Source: Microbacterium sp. 1.5R
GTDB taxonomy: Bacteria; Actinomycetota; Actinomycetes; Actinomycetales; Microbacteriaceae
DNA: 64,000 nucleotides
Direction: 5' to 3'
Assembly: GCF_001889265.1 (NCBI RefSeq)
Contig: NZ_CP018151.1
Span: forward strand, 1,612,001 to 1,676,000
Of the stretch, positions 1 through 8,464 are shown piece after piece. The notes beneath the pieces were generated by a model, which saw only the letters and a program-made list of their open reading frames with translations, made no database searches and was not told where the DNA came from. The translations under genes were made by a program, and so were the position numbers. Every line of letters begins with the position of its first letter. Within the stretch, counting starts at the first letter, position 1.

Positions 1-2
1 TC

Positions 3-227
3 GCGGTCATCCTCGGATTCATCGGCATCAAGCTGATCCTTCATGCGCTTCACGAGAACGAGCTGCCGTTCATCAACGGCGGTCAGCATGTCGAGTGGGT
101 TCCCGACATCGACAACATGGTGTCGCTGGGCGTCATCGTCGTGGCGATGACCGTGGCCACCGTCGCCAGCCTCATCGCCTCGTCTCGGGAGAAGCGGGCG
201 CAGCGGGTCAGCCCGACGGTCGAGTGA
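3..227 (+). CDS. TerC/Alx-family integral membrane protein, C-terminal fragment
   Basis: Only the last 74 codons are in the window; the start lies to the left. The fragment reads VILGFIGIKLILHAL, a loop containing EWVPDID, then a hydrophobic segment (SLGVIVVAMTVATVASLIA) and a short basic tail. A membrane helix, a short outside loop with conserved acidic residues and a last helix is how TerC family proteins end. These proteins have been linked to metal ion (manganese) export and tellurite resistance. Without the N-terminal part the subfamily cannot be set, so the call rests on the shape and wording of the C-terminus. Confidence 0.7.
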   Translation, partial: AVILGFIGIKLILHALHENELPFINGGQHVEWVPDIDNMVSLGVIVVAMTVATVASLIASSREKRAQRVSPTVE

Positions 228-278
228 GACGGTCGCTCTCCGCGGCGCCCGCGATTCCCGCGACGAGCAGGAGACGTG

Positions 279-872
279 TCACTCCGCCGTCCAGAGCGCC
301 TCGGCGTCGAGCGTGAGATCGATCACCTGACGCAGCAGAGCGCCCACCGTGGTGGACTGCAGCAGCGTGTACTGGTCGTATTCGCCCAGCGGCGCGATGG
401 CGGCGAGCTGCCAGGCGGCCGCGAGCGGTTCGTCGGACAGCTCGGTGTCGGCGTCCCAAGGCGAGTCGGTGCGTGCCAGCACCCGGCGCACGATCGCCTC
501 GGCTTCGGTGCGCAGGGGTGTGAGGGCGTCGTTCCAGGTCAGCTCGGGCAGCGGGGTCACCTCTGCGCGCGGGTAAGGAGCTTCGTCCAGCCACTGGTCG
601 ACGGTGAAGCGTGCCGTGCCGACCGCCAGGGTGTGCAGCACCTGGGCATCCGCCGCCACGCTCACCAGGCGCGCCATCGTGCCGAATCCACTGCGGCGGT
701 CGCCACCGCCGACCTCATGTCCGCGCTCGATGAGCACGACGCCGAACTGAGGGTCGTCCTCGTCGAGCAGCTGCCCGATCATGGTGAGGTACCGCGGCTC
801 GAACACGCGGAGCGGGAGCGGGGTGTACGGGAAGAGCACCGACCCCAGCGGGAACATCGGTATTTCTGACAT
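279..872 (-). CDS. Lon N-terminal (substrate-binding) domain protein
   Basis: A 197-residue stand-alone Lon N-domain (PF02190) protein. It begins MSEIPMFPLGSVLFPYTPLP, with LRVFEPRYLTMI shortly after, the typical opening of the LON domain. There is no AAA+ or protease domain, so it is not a Lon protease; such proteins are usually thought to bind protein substrates, but their role is unclear. An upstream in-frame start would add 67 residues unlike the family, so the MSEI start at 872 is preferred. It is divergent from the DUF427 gene, with 36 bases between the two starts. Confidence 0.85.
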   Translation of the reverse strand: MSEIPMFPLGSVLFPYTPLPLRVFEPRYLTMIGQLLDEDDPQFGVVLIERGHEVGGGDRRSGFGTMARLVSVAADAQVLHTLAVGTARFTVDQWLDEAPYPRAEVTPLPELTWNDALTPLRTEAEAIVRRVLARTDSPWDADTELSDEPLAAAWQLAAIAPLGEYDQYTLLQSTTVGALLRQVIDLTLDAEALWTAE

Positions 873-896
873 GGCCCCAGTCAACACCGTGCGACG

Positions 897-902
897 TACA
901 GT
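897..902 (+). promoter_or_regulatory. Candidate -10 box (TACAGT) of a leaderless promoter for the DUF427 gene
   Basis: TACAGT ends six bases before the ATG at 909. Transcription starting about seven bases after a -10 box would begin at the ATG itself, and no Shine-Dalgarno sequence is seen. The same geometry recurs at several other genes in the window. Confidence 0.5.
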
Positions 903-908
903 GAACAG

Positions 909-1406
909 ATGCGCAGACCCCGCCCTCTCGTGCCCTCGCCCGGTCAGGAATCCGTCTGGGACTATCCTCGACCGCCGAAGGTCGAGCCCGTGGCTGCGCG
1001 CATCACCGTTCGCCTCGGCGGCCAGCTCATCGCCGACACGCGCGACGCGGTGCGAGTCCTCGAGACGAGCCATCCTCCCGTGTACTACCTGCCGATCGCC
1101 GACTTCACGGCGGGCTCGCTCTCTGACGCGCCGGGCTCCTCGTTCTGCGAGTTCAAGGGAGCCGCACGCTACCTCGACGTGCGAGGTGGAGCGCAGACGG
1201 CGGCCGGGGCCGCCTGGAACTACCCGAATCCCTCTCGAGGTTTCGAGATGCTGGCAGACCGGGTCGCCGTCTATGCGGGTCCGATGGACGAGTGCACGGT
1301 GGGGGACGAGGTCGTCACACCGCAGCCGGGCGGGTTCTACGGCGGGTGGGTCACGTCGACGGTCGTCGGCCCCTTCAAGGGTGCACCCGGCACCCTGGGC
1401 TGGTGA
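909..1406 (+). CDS. DUF427 domain-containing protein
   Basis: A 165-residue protein of the DUF427 family (PF04248). Family wording is seen in PVYYLPIADF, then a block around FCEFKGAARYLDV, then WNYPNPSRGF and a C-terminal VTPQPGGFYGGWVTS. The biochemical role of the family is unknown; the compact beta-rich fold and conserved tryptophans and tyrosines suggest ligand binding, but that is inference. No signal peptide or membrane segment is seen. It converges with the monooxygenase gene that ends 17 bases downstream. Confidence 0.85.
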   Translation: MRRPRPLVPSPGQESVWDYPRPPKVEPVAARITVRLGGQLIADTRDAVRVLETSHPPVYYLPIADFTAGSLSDAPGSSFCEFKGAARYLDVRGGAQTAAGAAWNYPNPSRGFEMLADRVAVYAGPMDECTVGDEVVTPQPGGFYGGWVTSTVVGPFKGAPGTLGW

Positions 1407-1423
1407 CCCTGCTCGCCTACGCG

Positions 1424-2737
1424 TCAGAACGCGCGGAGGTTCGCCTGCAGCCCTCCGTCGACGTAGTCCCGGCGAAGGATGCCCCGGCGTCGAAGAACGG
1501 GCACGAGTTCATCCAGCGTCCGATGCAGCGTGACGGGGTGGAAGTCGCCCCACAGCAGGACGCCGTCGTTGCCCCACTCGCCGAGCTCTTCGATCAGATC
1601 TGCGAACTCCTCGGCAGTGCCGACGAAACCCGAGCGATCGGAGATGCGGCCCGTCCGAGCGAGCGCGGCGAGATGGGCTCGCAGAGGAGCATCGTCTCCG
1701 CGGTCGCCGATCAGGCGCTGGATGCTCCCGCGCGAGACGTGCTCGCCGAAGATCTCGAGGTCGAGTGGTCTGTCGAGATCGAGCGAGGTCAGATCCGTCT
1801 CCAGGTCGCTGGACTGCTTGCGTGCGATCTGCACGAGGGTCGCGTCGTCGGGATGCGCGGAGGAGGCGACGATTCGGTCGGCCTCCTCGGCGGATGATGT
1901 GATCACCGGCTGGATCGCGAACAGGATCTTGATGTCGTCCGGCGAGCGTCCGGCGGCGATCGCCGCATCGTGGATCTTCGCTCGATAGGCACGCACCGAG
2001 GCCTCGTCCAGCGGCGCGAGGGCGAGCTGCACATCGGAGTTGGCGCCGGCGAATCCGAGGCCGCGGCCGGAGCCGCCGGGGGAGACGATCGACGGCTCCC
2101 CGTCGGTGAACGGCACGGCGTTCAACGGGCCGTCGAAGTCGAAGTGCGTTCCGCGGTGCTGCACGGAGCGCAGCTTCGATCCGTCGGCGAACACGTCGGT
2201 CTCGCGATCGCGGACCAGCGCACCGTCGTCCCAGCTGCGCCAGAGCGAGCGGATGCCGGCGAGCCATTCTTCGGCGCGGTCGTATGCCGCATCGTGCCCG
2301 AGCTGTTCCGCGGCGGAGAAATGTCGCGCACTGCCGGTGTCGGTCACCACGTTGAGCCCGAGGCGGTGGCCACTGAGGTGCTGAAGCGTGGAGAACTGCC
2401 GAGCCGCGGTATACGGCAGGTACGCCGCCGGGTTCACGGTGGGCACGACCCCGAGATGCCGTGTCGCCTGGAAGAGGTAGGGAGCGAGCAGCAGCGGGTC
2501 GTGCTTGGGGCCGCCGAAGGCATGGCGCACGCGGAGGTCGATCGTGTCGGGAGAGCCGAGCGACGGCGCGTCCTCGATGATGAGGAGGTCGAAGCCTGCC
2601 TGCTCGAGCGTGCGAGCCGCCTCCTGGTAGATCTCCGGACGGGTCCAGTCGTAGTCCCAGTCCAGCGACGGATAGCCCCACCCCTGCGGGCCGAAGCCGC
2701 GTGCCAGGAACCACCCGAAGTGCTGGGGCCGGGTCAT
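1424..2737 (-). CDS. NtaA/SnaA/DszA-type LLM class flavin-dependent monooxygenase
   Basis: A 437-residue luciferase-like (bacterial LLM) monooxygenase of the nitrilotriacetate/pristinamycin/dibenzothiophene group. The N-terminus FGWFLARGFGPQGWGYP, the block RLGLNVVTDTGSARHF and a C-terminal FVGTAEEFADLIEELGEWG fit that subfamily, which uses FMNH2 from a partner reductase to oxidise sulphur- or nitrogen-containing small molecules. Its ATG overlaps the stop of the upstream O-acetylhomoserine sulfhydrylase gene by four bases (ATGA), so the pair is translationally coupled. Pairing with a sulphur-assimilating enzyme suggests organosulphur scavenging; the substrate itself cannot be read from sequence. 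Confidence 0.85.
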   Translation of the reverse strand: MTRPQHFGWFLARGFGPQGWGYPSLDWDYDWTRPEIYQEAARTLEQAGFDLLIIEDAPSLGSPDTIDLRVRHAFGGPKHDPLLLAPYLFQATRHLGVVPTVNPAAYLPYTAARQFSTLQHLSGHRLGLNVVTDTGSARHFSAAEQLGHDAAYDRAEEWLAGIRSLWRSWDDGALVRDRETDVFADGSKLRSVQHRGTHFDFDGPLNAVPFTDGEPSIVSPGGSGRGLGFAGANSDVQLALAPLDEASVRAYRAKIHDAAIAAGRSPDDIKILFAIQPVITSSAEEADRIVASSAHPDDATLVQIARKQSSDLETDLTSLDLDRPLDLEIFGEHVSRGSIQRLIGDRGDDAPLRAHLAALARTGRISDRSGFVGTAEEFADLIEELGEWGNDGVLLWGDFHPVTLHRTLDELVPVLRRRGILRRDYVDGGLQANLRAF

Positions 2738-4029
2738 GCGATGGCCTCCCGCGCGGGTTCCAGGACTCGGGCCAGATCGCCGAGGAGGTCGGCGACGTCT
2801 TCGACGCCGACCGACAGTCGCAGGGTTCCCGGCTGCACTCCGAGGACATCTCGCTCCTCGGGCGTGCGATGCGAGTGGCTGGTGGTCGCGGGGTGCAGCA
2901 CCAGCGAGCGCACGTCGCCGATGTGGGTCATGTGCGTGAACACGTCGACGCTCTCGACGAAGTCGCGTGCGGCGTCGAGGCCCCCGCGGAGCGTGAAGGT
3001 GAAGATCGAGCCGTACCCTCCCGAGAGGTACCTCTCGGCGAGACCGTGGTCGGGATGCGTGTCGAGGCCGACGTAGTCGACGCTCTCGACCGCTTCCTGC
3101 GCGGCGAGCCAGCGGGCGATCTCGAGGGCGTTCCGGGACTGCCGCTCGACCCGCAGACCGAGGGTCTCGGCGCCCTGTCCGATCAGGAACGCGTTGAGCG
3201 GCGACGGGGACGCGCCGAATCGCGGAGCGACGGACTCGCGCGCGTAGGCGATGCGCGCGTTGCCGCCATGACGCGAAGCCACGCTCGGGAACCCGCCGCG
3301 CCCCGGAAGAACGAGATGCGGAGCGTTGTGCCCCGCCTTCGCCGGGTCGAAGCGACCGTCGTCGAGGATCACGCCGCCGAGCACCGACCCGTGACCGGCG
3401 AGGAACTTCGAGGCGGAGTGCACCACCATGGCGGCGCCGTGCTCGAGCGGCCGGAGCAGGAACGGCGTCGCGAGGGTGTTGTCGACGATGAGCGGGATGG
3501 CGAACTCGTCGGCGACCGCGCTCACCGCGGAGATGTCGAGGATGTCGTTGCGCGCGTTCGCGATGGATTCGCCGAACAGCGCCCGGGTGGTCGGGCGGAT
3601 CGCACCCCGCCAGGCGCCGGGGTCGGCGATGTCGTCGATGAACGTCGTCTCGATGCCGAGGCGAGCGAGGTTGTCGAGCAGAAGCCCTCGCGTGCCTTCG
3701 TAGATGTGCGTCGAGGAGACGATGTGATCGCCCGCTCCGGCGACGGTCAGCAGTGCGGTGACGACCGCGGCCTGACCGCTGGCGACGAGCACGGCCTCTG
3801 CGGCGGATTCGAGTGCGGCGAGCTGGCGCTCGACGGCGTGCACCGTCGGATTCCCCGTGCGCGTGTATCCGAACCCCGCGCCGGTGCCGAAGTGGTCGGC
3901 GGCGTGGTCGAAGTCGTCGAACTCGAATCCCGCCGTCAGGTAGATCGGCGTCGCCCTCGACGATGCGGGCCCCTGATTCCGGGCCGCGTGGACCGCTCTC
4001 GTGGCGAATCCGGTGCTGTCGTCGGTCAT
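2734..4029 (-). CDS. metY: O-acetylhomoserine aminocarboxypropyltransferase (sulfhydrylase)
   Basis: A 431-residue PLP enzyme of the Cys/Met metabolism family. It makes homocysteine from O-acetylhomoserine and sulphide. Visible marks are the N-terminal FATRAVHAARNQGPASSRATP, the YTRTGNPTVHAVE block, the SGQAAV segment and the PLP lysine motif HSASKFLAGHGS. An insertion before LNAFLIGQGAETLGLRVERQ matches MetY rather than the shorter MetB/MetC enzymes. The start at 4029 follows a GAGAGG-type ribosome site; a longer reading frame upstream lacks family similarity. The gene is coupled to the downstream flavin monooxygenase and divergent from the leucine leader. Confidence 0.9.
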   Translation of the reverse strand: MTDDSTGFATRAVHAARNQGPASSRATPIYLTAGFEFDDFDHAADHFGTGAGFGYTRTGNPTVHAVERQLAALESAAEAVLVASGQAAVVTALLTVAGAGDHIVSSTHIYEGTRGLLLDNLARLGIETTFIDDIADPGAWRGAIRPTTRALFGESIANARNDILDISAVSAVADEFAIPLIVDNTLATPFLLRPLEHGAAMVVHSASKFLAGHGSVLGGVILDDGRFDPAKAGHNAPHLVLPGRGGFPSVASRHGGNARIAYARESVAPRFGASPSPLNAFLIGQGAETLGLRVERQSRNALEIARWLAAQEAVESVDYVGLDTHPDHGLAERYLSGGYGSIFTFTLRGGLDAARDFVESVDVFTHMTHIGDVRSLVLHPATTSHSHRTPEERDVLGVQPGTLRLSVGVEDVADLLGDLARVLEPAREAIA

Positions 4030-4055
4030 GCGGGTGCCTCTCGAAGGTGTGGGTG

Positions 4056-4061
4056 ACAGTA
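4056..4061 (-). promoter_or_regulatory. Candidate -10 box (TACTGT on the minus strand) for metY
   Basis: TACTGT lies 26 bases upstream of the metY ATG, leaving room for a short leader that contains a ribosome binding site. It faces the leucine-leader promoter in the same 80-base divergent region. The -35 element is not obvious. Confidence 0.35.
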
Positions 4062-4098
4062 GCGTGTCACGCGGAGACTCCGGGCGCTGAAGCGGTGG

Positions 4099-4104
4099 TA
4101 ATCT
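4099..4104 (+). promoter_or_regulatory. Candidate -10 box (TAATCT) for the leuCD leader transcript
   Basis: TAATCT ends six bases before the ATG of the leader peptide at 4111, so the transcript would start at or next to that ATG. The -35 region is weak. This spacing makes the leader peptide a leaderless message. Confidence 0.5.
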
Positions 4105-4110
4105 GACGTC

Positions 4111-4158
4111 ATGCGGATCGTGCTCCTTCTTAGCGGCCGCGACGAGACCTCGTTCTGA
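4111..4158 (+). CDS. leuL: Leucine leader peptide of the leuCD operon (15 aa)
   Basis: The peptide [15 protein letters not shown] has three leucine codons in a row (CTC CTT CTT) and sits 58 bases before leuC. Its end overlaps the left arm of a perfect 10-bp inverted repeat. A ribosome stalled on the leucine run would leave the stem region free, whereas one reaching the stop codon would cover the left arm. This is the design expected for ribosome-mediated attenuation of leucine genes, as described for other Actinobacteria. It is too short for automatic gene callers, and expression has not been shown here. Confidence 0.7.
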   Translation: MRIVLLLSGRDETSF

Positions 4159-4175
4159 GCCCCTCCTCGTCGCGG
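4137..4175 (+). promoter_or_regulatory. Attenuator hairpin of the leuCD leader
   Basis: The arms CCGCGACGAG (4137-4146) and CTCGTCGCGG (4166-4175) are perfectly complementary with a 19-base loop that includes the leader stop codon. No T-run follows the right arm, so the switch may act on a Rho-type terminator, on an alternative structure, or on translation of leuC, rather than through a classical intrinsic terminator. Confidence 0.65.
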
Positions 4176-4216
4176 AGTCCATCGTGGGCCGAACCGCCAG
4201 CTTCAGGAGACACGCA

Positions 4217-5668
4217 ATGAACACCCCCGCAGCAGACACTGCTCCCGTCCGTCCCAGGACCCTCGCCGAGAAGGTCTGGGACGACCATCTCGTCGTCAAG
4301 GGCGAGAACGGCGAGCCGGACCTCATCTACATCGATCTGCACCTGGTGCATGAGGTGACGAGCCCGCAGGCGTTCGACGGACTGCGATCGGAGGGGCGAC
4401 CGTTGCGGCGCCTCGACCTGACGATCGCCACCGAGGACCACAACACGCCGACCTGGGACATCGACAAGCCCATCGCCGACCTCACGAGCCGCACGCAGAT
4501 CGAGACGCTGCGCCGCAACGCCGCGGAGTTCGGCGTGCGTCTGCACTCGCTCGGCGACGCCGAACAGGGCATCGTCCACGTCGTGGGGCCGCAGCTCGGT
4601 CTCACCATGCCCGGCATCACGGTGGTCTGCGGCGACTCGCACACATCGACGCACGGCGCGTTCGGCGCCATGGCCTTCGGCATCGGCACGAGCGAGGTCG
4701 AGCATGTCATGGCGACGCAGACGTTGCCGCTGAAGCCGTTCAAGACCATGGCGATCAACGTCGAGGGCACGCTGAGGCCCGGCGTCACCGCGAAGGACAT
4801 CATCCTCGCGGTGATCGCGAAGATCACCACCGGCGGCGGTCAGGGCTACGTCCTGGAGTTCCGCGGCAGCGCGATCCGGGCGTTGTCGATGGAGGGCCGG
4901 ATGACGATCTGCAACATGTCGATCGAGGCCGGCGCTCGTGCCGGCATGGTCGCGCCCGACGAGACGACCTTCGAGTACCTGAAGGGTCGCCCGCACGCAC
5001 CGAAGGGGCAGGACTGGGACGACGCCGTCGCGTACTGGCGAACGCTGCCGACGGATGAGGGGGCGACGTTCGACGCCGAGGTCTTCATCGATGCCGATGA
5101 GCTCGAGCCGTTCGTGACGTGGGGCACCAACCCCGGTCAGGGCAGCTCGCTGTCGGCGGCGGTTCCCGACCCGGCAGAGATCGCCGATGCCAATGAGCGT
5201 GCCGCAGCCGAGCGGGCCCTCGAGTACATGGATCTGACGCCTGGCACGCCTCTCAAGGAGGTGCCGGTCGACGCCGTCTTCATGGGGTCGTGCACGAACA
5301 GCCGCATCGAGGATCTCCGCGCGTTCGCGTCGATCGTCGAAGGCAAGAAGAAGGCCGACGGCGTCCGCGTCATGGTCGTTCCCGGCTCTGCCCGGGTGCG
5401 GCTGGAGGCGGAGGCCGAAGGGCTCGACAAGATCATCAAGGACTTCGGAGCCGAGTGGCGATTCGCGGGGTGCTCGATGTGCCTCGGGATGAACCCCGAT
5501 CAGCTCGCGCCGGGGGAGCGCTGCGCGTCGACCTCCAACCGCAACTTCGAGGGCCGGCAGGGCAAGGGTGGACGCACGCACCTGGTGTCGCCGCTCGTCG
5601 CCGCCGCGACCGCGATCCGCGGCACGCTGTCGAGTCCGAGCGACCTGAACGAGATGGCGGAGGTCTGA
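4217..5668 (+). CDS. leuC: 3-isopropylmalate dehydratase large subunit
   Basis: A 483-residue LeuC of normal length. With LeuD it isomerises 2-isopropylmalate to 3-isopropylmalate in leucine synthesis. The [4Fe-4S] cluster cysteines are visible in [12 protein letters not shown] and in the [10 protein letters not shown] block, and the N-terminal [11 protein letters not shown] and [20 protein letters not shown] motifs are intact. The ATG at 4217 is preceded by CAGGAGA; an earlier in-frame ATG would add 11 unlikely residues. It is separated from leuD by two bases and sits behind the leucine attenuator. Confidence 0.97.
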   Translation: MNTPAADTAPVRPRTLAEKVWDDHLVVKGENGEPDLIYIDLHLVHEVTSPQAFDGLRSEGRPLRRLDLTIATEDHNTPTWDIDKPIADLTSRTQIETLRRNAAEFGVRLHSLGDAEQGIVHVVGPQLGLTMPGITVVCGDSHTSTHGAFGAMAFGIGTSEVEHVMATQTLPLKPFKTMAINVEGTLRPGVTAKDIILAVIAKITTGGGQGYVLEFRGSAIRALSMEGRMTICNMSIEAGARAGMVAPDETTFEYLKGRPHAPKGQDWDDAVAYWRTLPTDEGATFDAEVFIDADELEPFVTWGTNPGQGSSLSAAVPDPAEIADANERAAAERALEYMDLTPGTPLKEVPVDAVFMGSCTNSRIEDLRAFASIVEGKKKADGVRVMVVPGSARVRLEAEAEGLDKIIKDFGAEWRFAGCSMCLGMNPDQLAPGERCASTSNRNFEGRQGKGGRTHLVSPLVAAATAIRGTLSSPSDLNEMAEV

Positions 5669-5670
5669 CC

Positions 5671-6270
5671 ATGGAGAAGTTCACCACCCACACCGGCATC
5701 GCCGCCCCGCTGAAGCGCTCGAACGTCGACACGGACCAGATCATCCCCGCCGTGTTCCTCAAGCGGGTCACGAAGACCGGCTTCGAGGACGCACTGTTCC
5801 ACGGCTGGCGTCAGGATCCCGAGTTCGTGCTCAACCAGCCGGCTTTCCAGGGCGCATCGGTGCTCGTCGCCGGCCCCGACTTCGGCACCGGATCCAGCCG
5901 CGAGCACGCCGTCTGGGCGCTGCGCGACTTCGGCTTCGCGGTGGTCCTGAGCCCGCGCTTCGCCGACATCTTCCGGGGCAACTCGGGCAAGCAGGGGCTC
6001 CTCGCCGCCACCATCTCCGAAGAGGATCTCGAGCGGATCTGGGCTGAGATCGACCGGAATCCCGGGGCTTCGATCACGGTCGACCTCGAGGCGCGAGTCG
6101 CATCGATCGGTGAGATCCAGGCTGACCTCGGGATCGACGATTACACTAGATGGCGGCTCCTCGAAGGGCTCGATGACATCGGGCTCACCCTGCGCAACGA
6201 AGACAAGATCGCGCAGTTCGAGGCCCGTCGCGAGTCGTGGCGGCCCCGGACCCTTCCCGTTCAGCAGTGA
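5671..6270 (+). CDS. leuD: 3-isopropylmalate dehydratase small subunit
   Basis: A 199-residue LeuD, the swivel-domain partner of LeuC. Family motifs are [16 protein letters not shown] near the start, [15 protein letters not shown] around residues 70-85 and [11 protein letters not shown]. It starts two bases after leuC ends, so the two are co-translated. A GC-rich hairpin follows the stop codon, which suggests that the leucine unit largely ends here before murA. Confidence 0.97.
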   Translation: MEKFTTHTGIAAPLKRSNVDTDQIIPAVFLKRVTKTGFEDALFHGWRQDPEFVLNQPAFQGASVLVAGPDFGTGSSREHAVWALRDFGFAVVLSPRFADIFRGNSGKQGLLAATISEEDLERIWAEIDRNPGASITVDLEARVASIGEIQADLGIDDYTRWRLLEGLDDIGLTLRNEDKIAQFEARRESWRPRTLPVQQ

Positions 6271-6274
6271 ACGG

Positions 6275-6307
6275 CGGGGCGGGGGAGCCGAGGGCGACCC
6301 CGCCCCG
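6275..6307 (+). terminator. GC-rich hairpin after leuD
   Basis: The arms CGGGGCGGGG (6275-6284) and CCCCGCCCCG (6298-6307) form a perfect 10-bp stem with a 13-base loop, starting five bases after the leuD stop. There is no clear T-run, so it may act as a weak or Rho-assisted terminator or as an mRNA end stabiliser. Confidence 0.5.
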
Positions 6308-6335
6308 AATTCCGTTGAATGAAGTGAGGCTCCGA

Positions 6336-7703
6336 ATGACGACACCCGTGCGCGACGCTCTTCCGGACGGAGTCCCCCCACTCACCGGAGACGTCCTCGC
6401 CATTCGCGGAGGGCGCCCGCTGCGCGGCCGCGTCGACGTCAAGGGCGCGAAGAACCTCGCGACCAAGGCGATGGTCGCGTCCCTGCTCGGAGAGACCGTC
6501 AGCGTGCTGCGCGACGTGCCGGCCATCAGCGACGTCGCGGTCGTCCGCTCGCTTCTCGAGGTCCATGGCGTGCGGGTCTCCGACGGCGATGAGCCCGGAG
6601 CTCTCGTCTTCGACCCCAGCGACGTCGAGTCGGCCCACTTCGAGGAGATCGACGCTCACGCGGGTGCCTCGCGCATCCCGATCCTTTTCTGCGGCCCGCT
6701 GCTGCACCGTCTCGGTCAGGCCTTCATCCCCGACCTGGGCGGCTGCCGCATCGGCGACCGCCCGATCGACTTCCATCTGGACGCGCTCCGCAAGTTCGGC
6801 GCCATCGTCGAGAAGCTGCCGAGCGGCATCCGCCTGTCGACGGGTGGAGCGCGCCTGCACGGTGCGAACATCCACCTCCCGTACCCGAGTGTCGGAGCGA
6901 CCGAGCAGGTGCTGCTCACGGCCGTTCGCGCCGAGGGCACCACGGAGCTTCGCAACGCCGCCATCGAGCCCGAGATCATGGATCTGATCGCGGTGCTGCA
7001 GAAGATGGGCGCGATCATCTCCTACGAGCCGAACCGCGTCATCCTCATCGAGGGTGTCGAGACGCTTCGGGGGTACGACCACCGCTCGATCTTCGACCGC
7101 AACGAAGCCGCATCCTGGGCGTCCGCCGCACTCGCCACCGACGGCGAGATCTTCGTGGGCGGCGCGAAGCAGCAGGAGATGCTCACGTTCCTCAACGTGT
7201 TCCGCAAGGCCGGCGGATGGTTCGACATCAAGGAGGACGGGATCCTGTTCCGTCGCGACGGCGAGCTCAAGCCGGTCATCGTCGAGACCGACGTGCACCC
7301 CGGATTCATGACCGACTGGCAGCAGCCTCTCGTCGTGGCGCTCACTCAGGCCAAGGGCCGCTCGGTCGTGCACGAGACGGTCTACGAGAACCGTCTGGGC
7401 TTCACCGAGGCGCTCGTCAAGATGGGCGCCGACATCGTCGTGCACCCCCGCGGACTGCAGGACGGAGCCCGTCGTGTCCCGCGCCGGGACCTCGAGCAGG
7501 CCGCCGTCATCACCGGCCCGACGCCGCTGCACGCCGCAGACATCGTCGTTCCCGACCTTCGCGGCGGATACAGCCACGTCATCGCGGCGCTGACCGCCGA
7601 AGGCGAGTCGAGGGTGTCCGGAGTGGACATCCTCAGCCGCGGCTACGAGAAGTTCCTCGCCAAGCTCGATGCCGTGGGCGCCGACTTCGACGTCATCCGG
7701 TGA
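6336..7703 (+). CDS. murA: UDP-N-acetylglucosamine 1-carboxyvinyltransferase
   Basis: A 455-residue MurA, which transfers enolpyruvate from PEP to UDP-GlcNAc in the first committed step of peptidoglycan synthesis. The active-site cysteine is present in LGGCRIGDRP (about Cys137), matching the fosfomycin-sensitive Cys form. The N-terminal KGAKN motif (residues 37-41) is also intact. The ATG at 6336 gives a protein about 30 residues longer at the N-terminus than the E. coli enzyme, which is common in Actinobacteria. Its stop overlaps the GTG of the acyltransferase gene (GTGA). Confidence 0.95.
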   Translation: MTTPVRDALPDGVPPLTGDVLAIRGGRPLRGRVDVKGAKNLATKAMVASLLGETVSVLRDVPAISDVAVVRSLLEVHGVRVSDGDEPGALVFDPSDVESAHFEEIDAHAGASRIPILFCGPLLHRLGQAFIPDLGGCRIGDRPIDFHLDALRKFGAIVEKLPSGIRLSTGGARLHGANIHLPYPSVGATEQVLLTAVRAEGTTELRNAAIEPEIMDLIAVLQKMGAIISYEPNRVILIEGVETLRGYDHRSIFDRNEAASWASAALATDGEIFVGGAKQQEMLTFLNVFRKAGGWFDIKEDGILFRRDGELKPVIVETDVHPGFMTDWQQPLVVALTQAKGRSVVHETVYENRLGFTEALVKMGADIVVHPRGLQDGARRVPRRDLEQAAVITGPTPLHAADIVVPDLRGGYSHVIAALTAEGESRVSGVDILSRGYEKFLAKLDAVGADFDVIR

Positions 7704-8464
7704 CCCCGATGGGTTCCCGCTCGACGGAGACCACGCGACCGAGTGCGTTCTGGCCGGTCGCGGCGATCGCCGTGCCGCTGATCTCGCTCGTCGCGAAGCT
7801 CCGCATCACGGGAAGCGAGAAGCTCCCGCGTGAGGGAGCGTACGTTCTCGCCCCGAACCACTACTCCGAGTTCGATCCGCTCGTGGTCGCACTCGCGGTG
7901 TGGCGCATCGGTCGAGCTCCGCGCTTCATGGCGAAGGAGAGTCTCTTCAAGGTTCCTGTGCTCGGAGCCGTGCTCCGCGCGACAGGAATGGTCCCCGTGG
8001 CACGCGCCTCGTCGGCATCCGCGGCGAAGCAGACGCTCAAGCAGTCGGCCGAGCTCGTCGAGCACGGTCGCGGTGTGATCGTCTATCCGGAGGGAACGCT
8101 GACGCGCGACCCCGACATGTGGCCGATGCGCGGAAAGTCCGGGGCTGTCCGGCTCGCGCTGACCGACGGCATCCCGCTCATCCCGATGGCCCACTGGGGC
8201 ACCCAGCGGATCATGGGGCGCTACCAGAAGGGGCTCAGCCTCTGGCCGCTGCGCAAGCCCGTGGACGTCGTCATCGGCGATCCCGTCGATCTGTCGGACC
8301 TCCGTGGTCGTGCGGGCGAGGCATCGGCGCTGAACGAAGCCACCGAACGACTGATGCAGGCCATCACGGCGTTGCTCGAGGACCTGCGTGACGAGAAGGC
8401 TCCGGCCGAGCGCTGGAACCCGTCCGCCCATGGACAGAAGGAGACGGGTCGCCTTGACTCCTAA
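7700..8464 (+). CDS. plsC: 1-acyl-sn-glycerol-3-phosphate acyltransferase (PlsC family)
   Basis: A 254-residue lysophospholipid acyltransferase. The catalytic HX4D motif is in NHYSEFDP (His54, Asp59) and the second substrate block in VYPEGTLTRD. A hydrophobic stretch at about residues 18-32 suggests membrane association. The GTG at 7700 overlaps the murA stop by four bases; an ATG three codons later is also possible. It sits between murA and gpsA, so it likely supplies phosphatidic acid next to the glycerol-3-phosphate-forming enzyme. Confidence 0.88.
   Translation: MTPMGSRSTETTRPSAFWPVAAIAVPLISLVAKLRITGSEKLPREGAYVLAPNHYSEFDPLVVALAVWRIGRAPRFMAKESLFKVPVLGAVLRATGMVPVARASSASAAKQTLKQSAELVEHGRGVIVYPEGTLTRDPDMWPMRGKSGAVRLALTDGIPLIPMAHWGTQRIMGRYQKGLSLWPLRKPVDVVIGDPVDLSDLRGRAGEASALNEATERLMQAITALLEDLRDEKAPAERWNPSAHGQKETGRLDS

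Noticed and set aside
4130..5581. Long open frame antisense to leuC
   Set aside because: High GC keeps antisense frames open; the translation is rich in Arg, His and Val with no motif, while the sense strand has full LeuC motifs.
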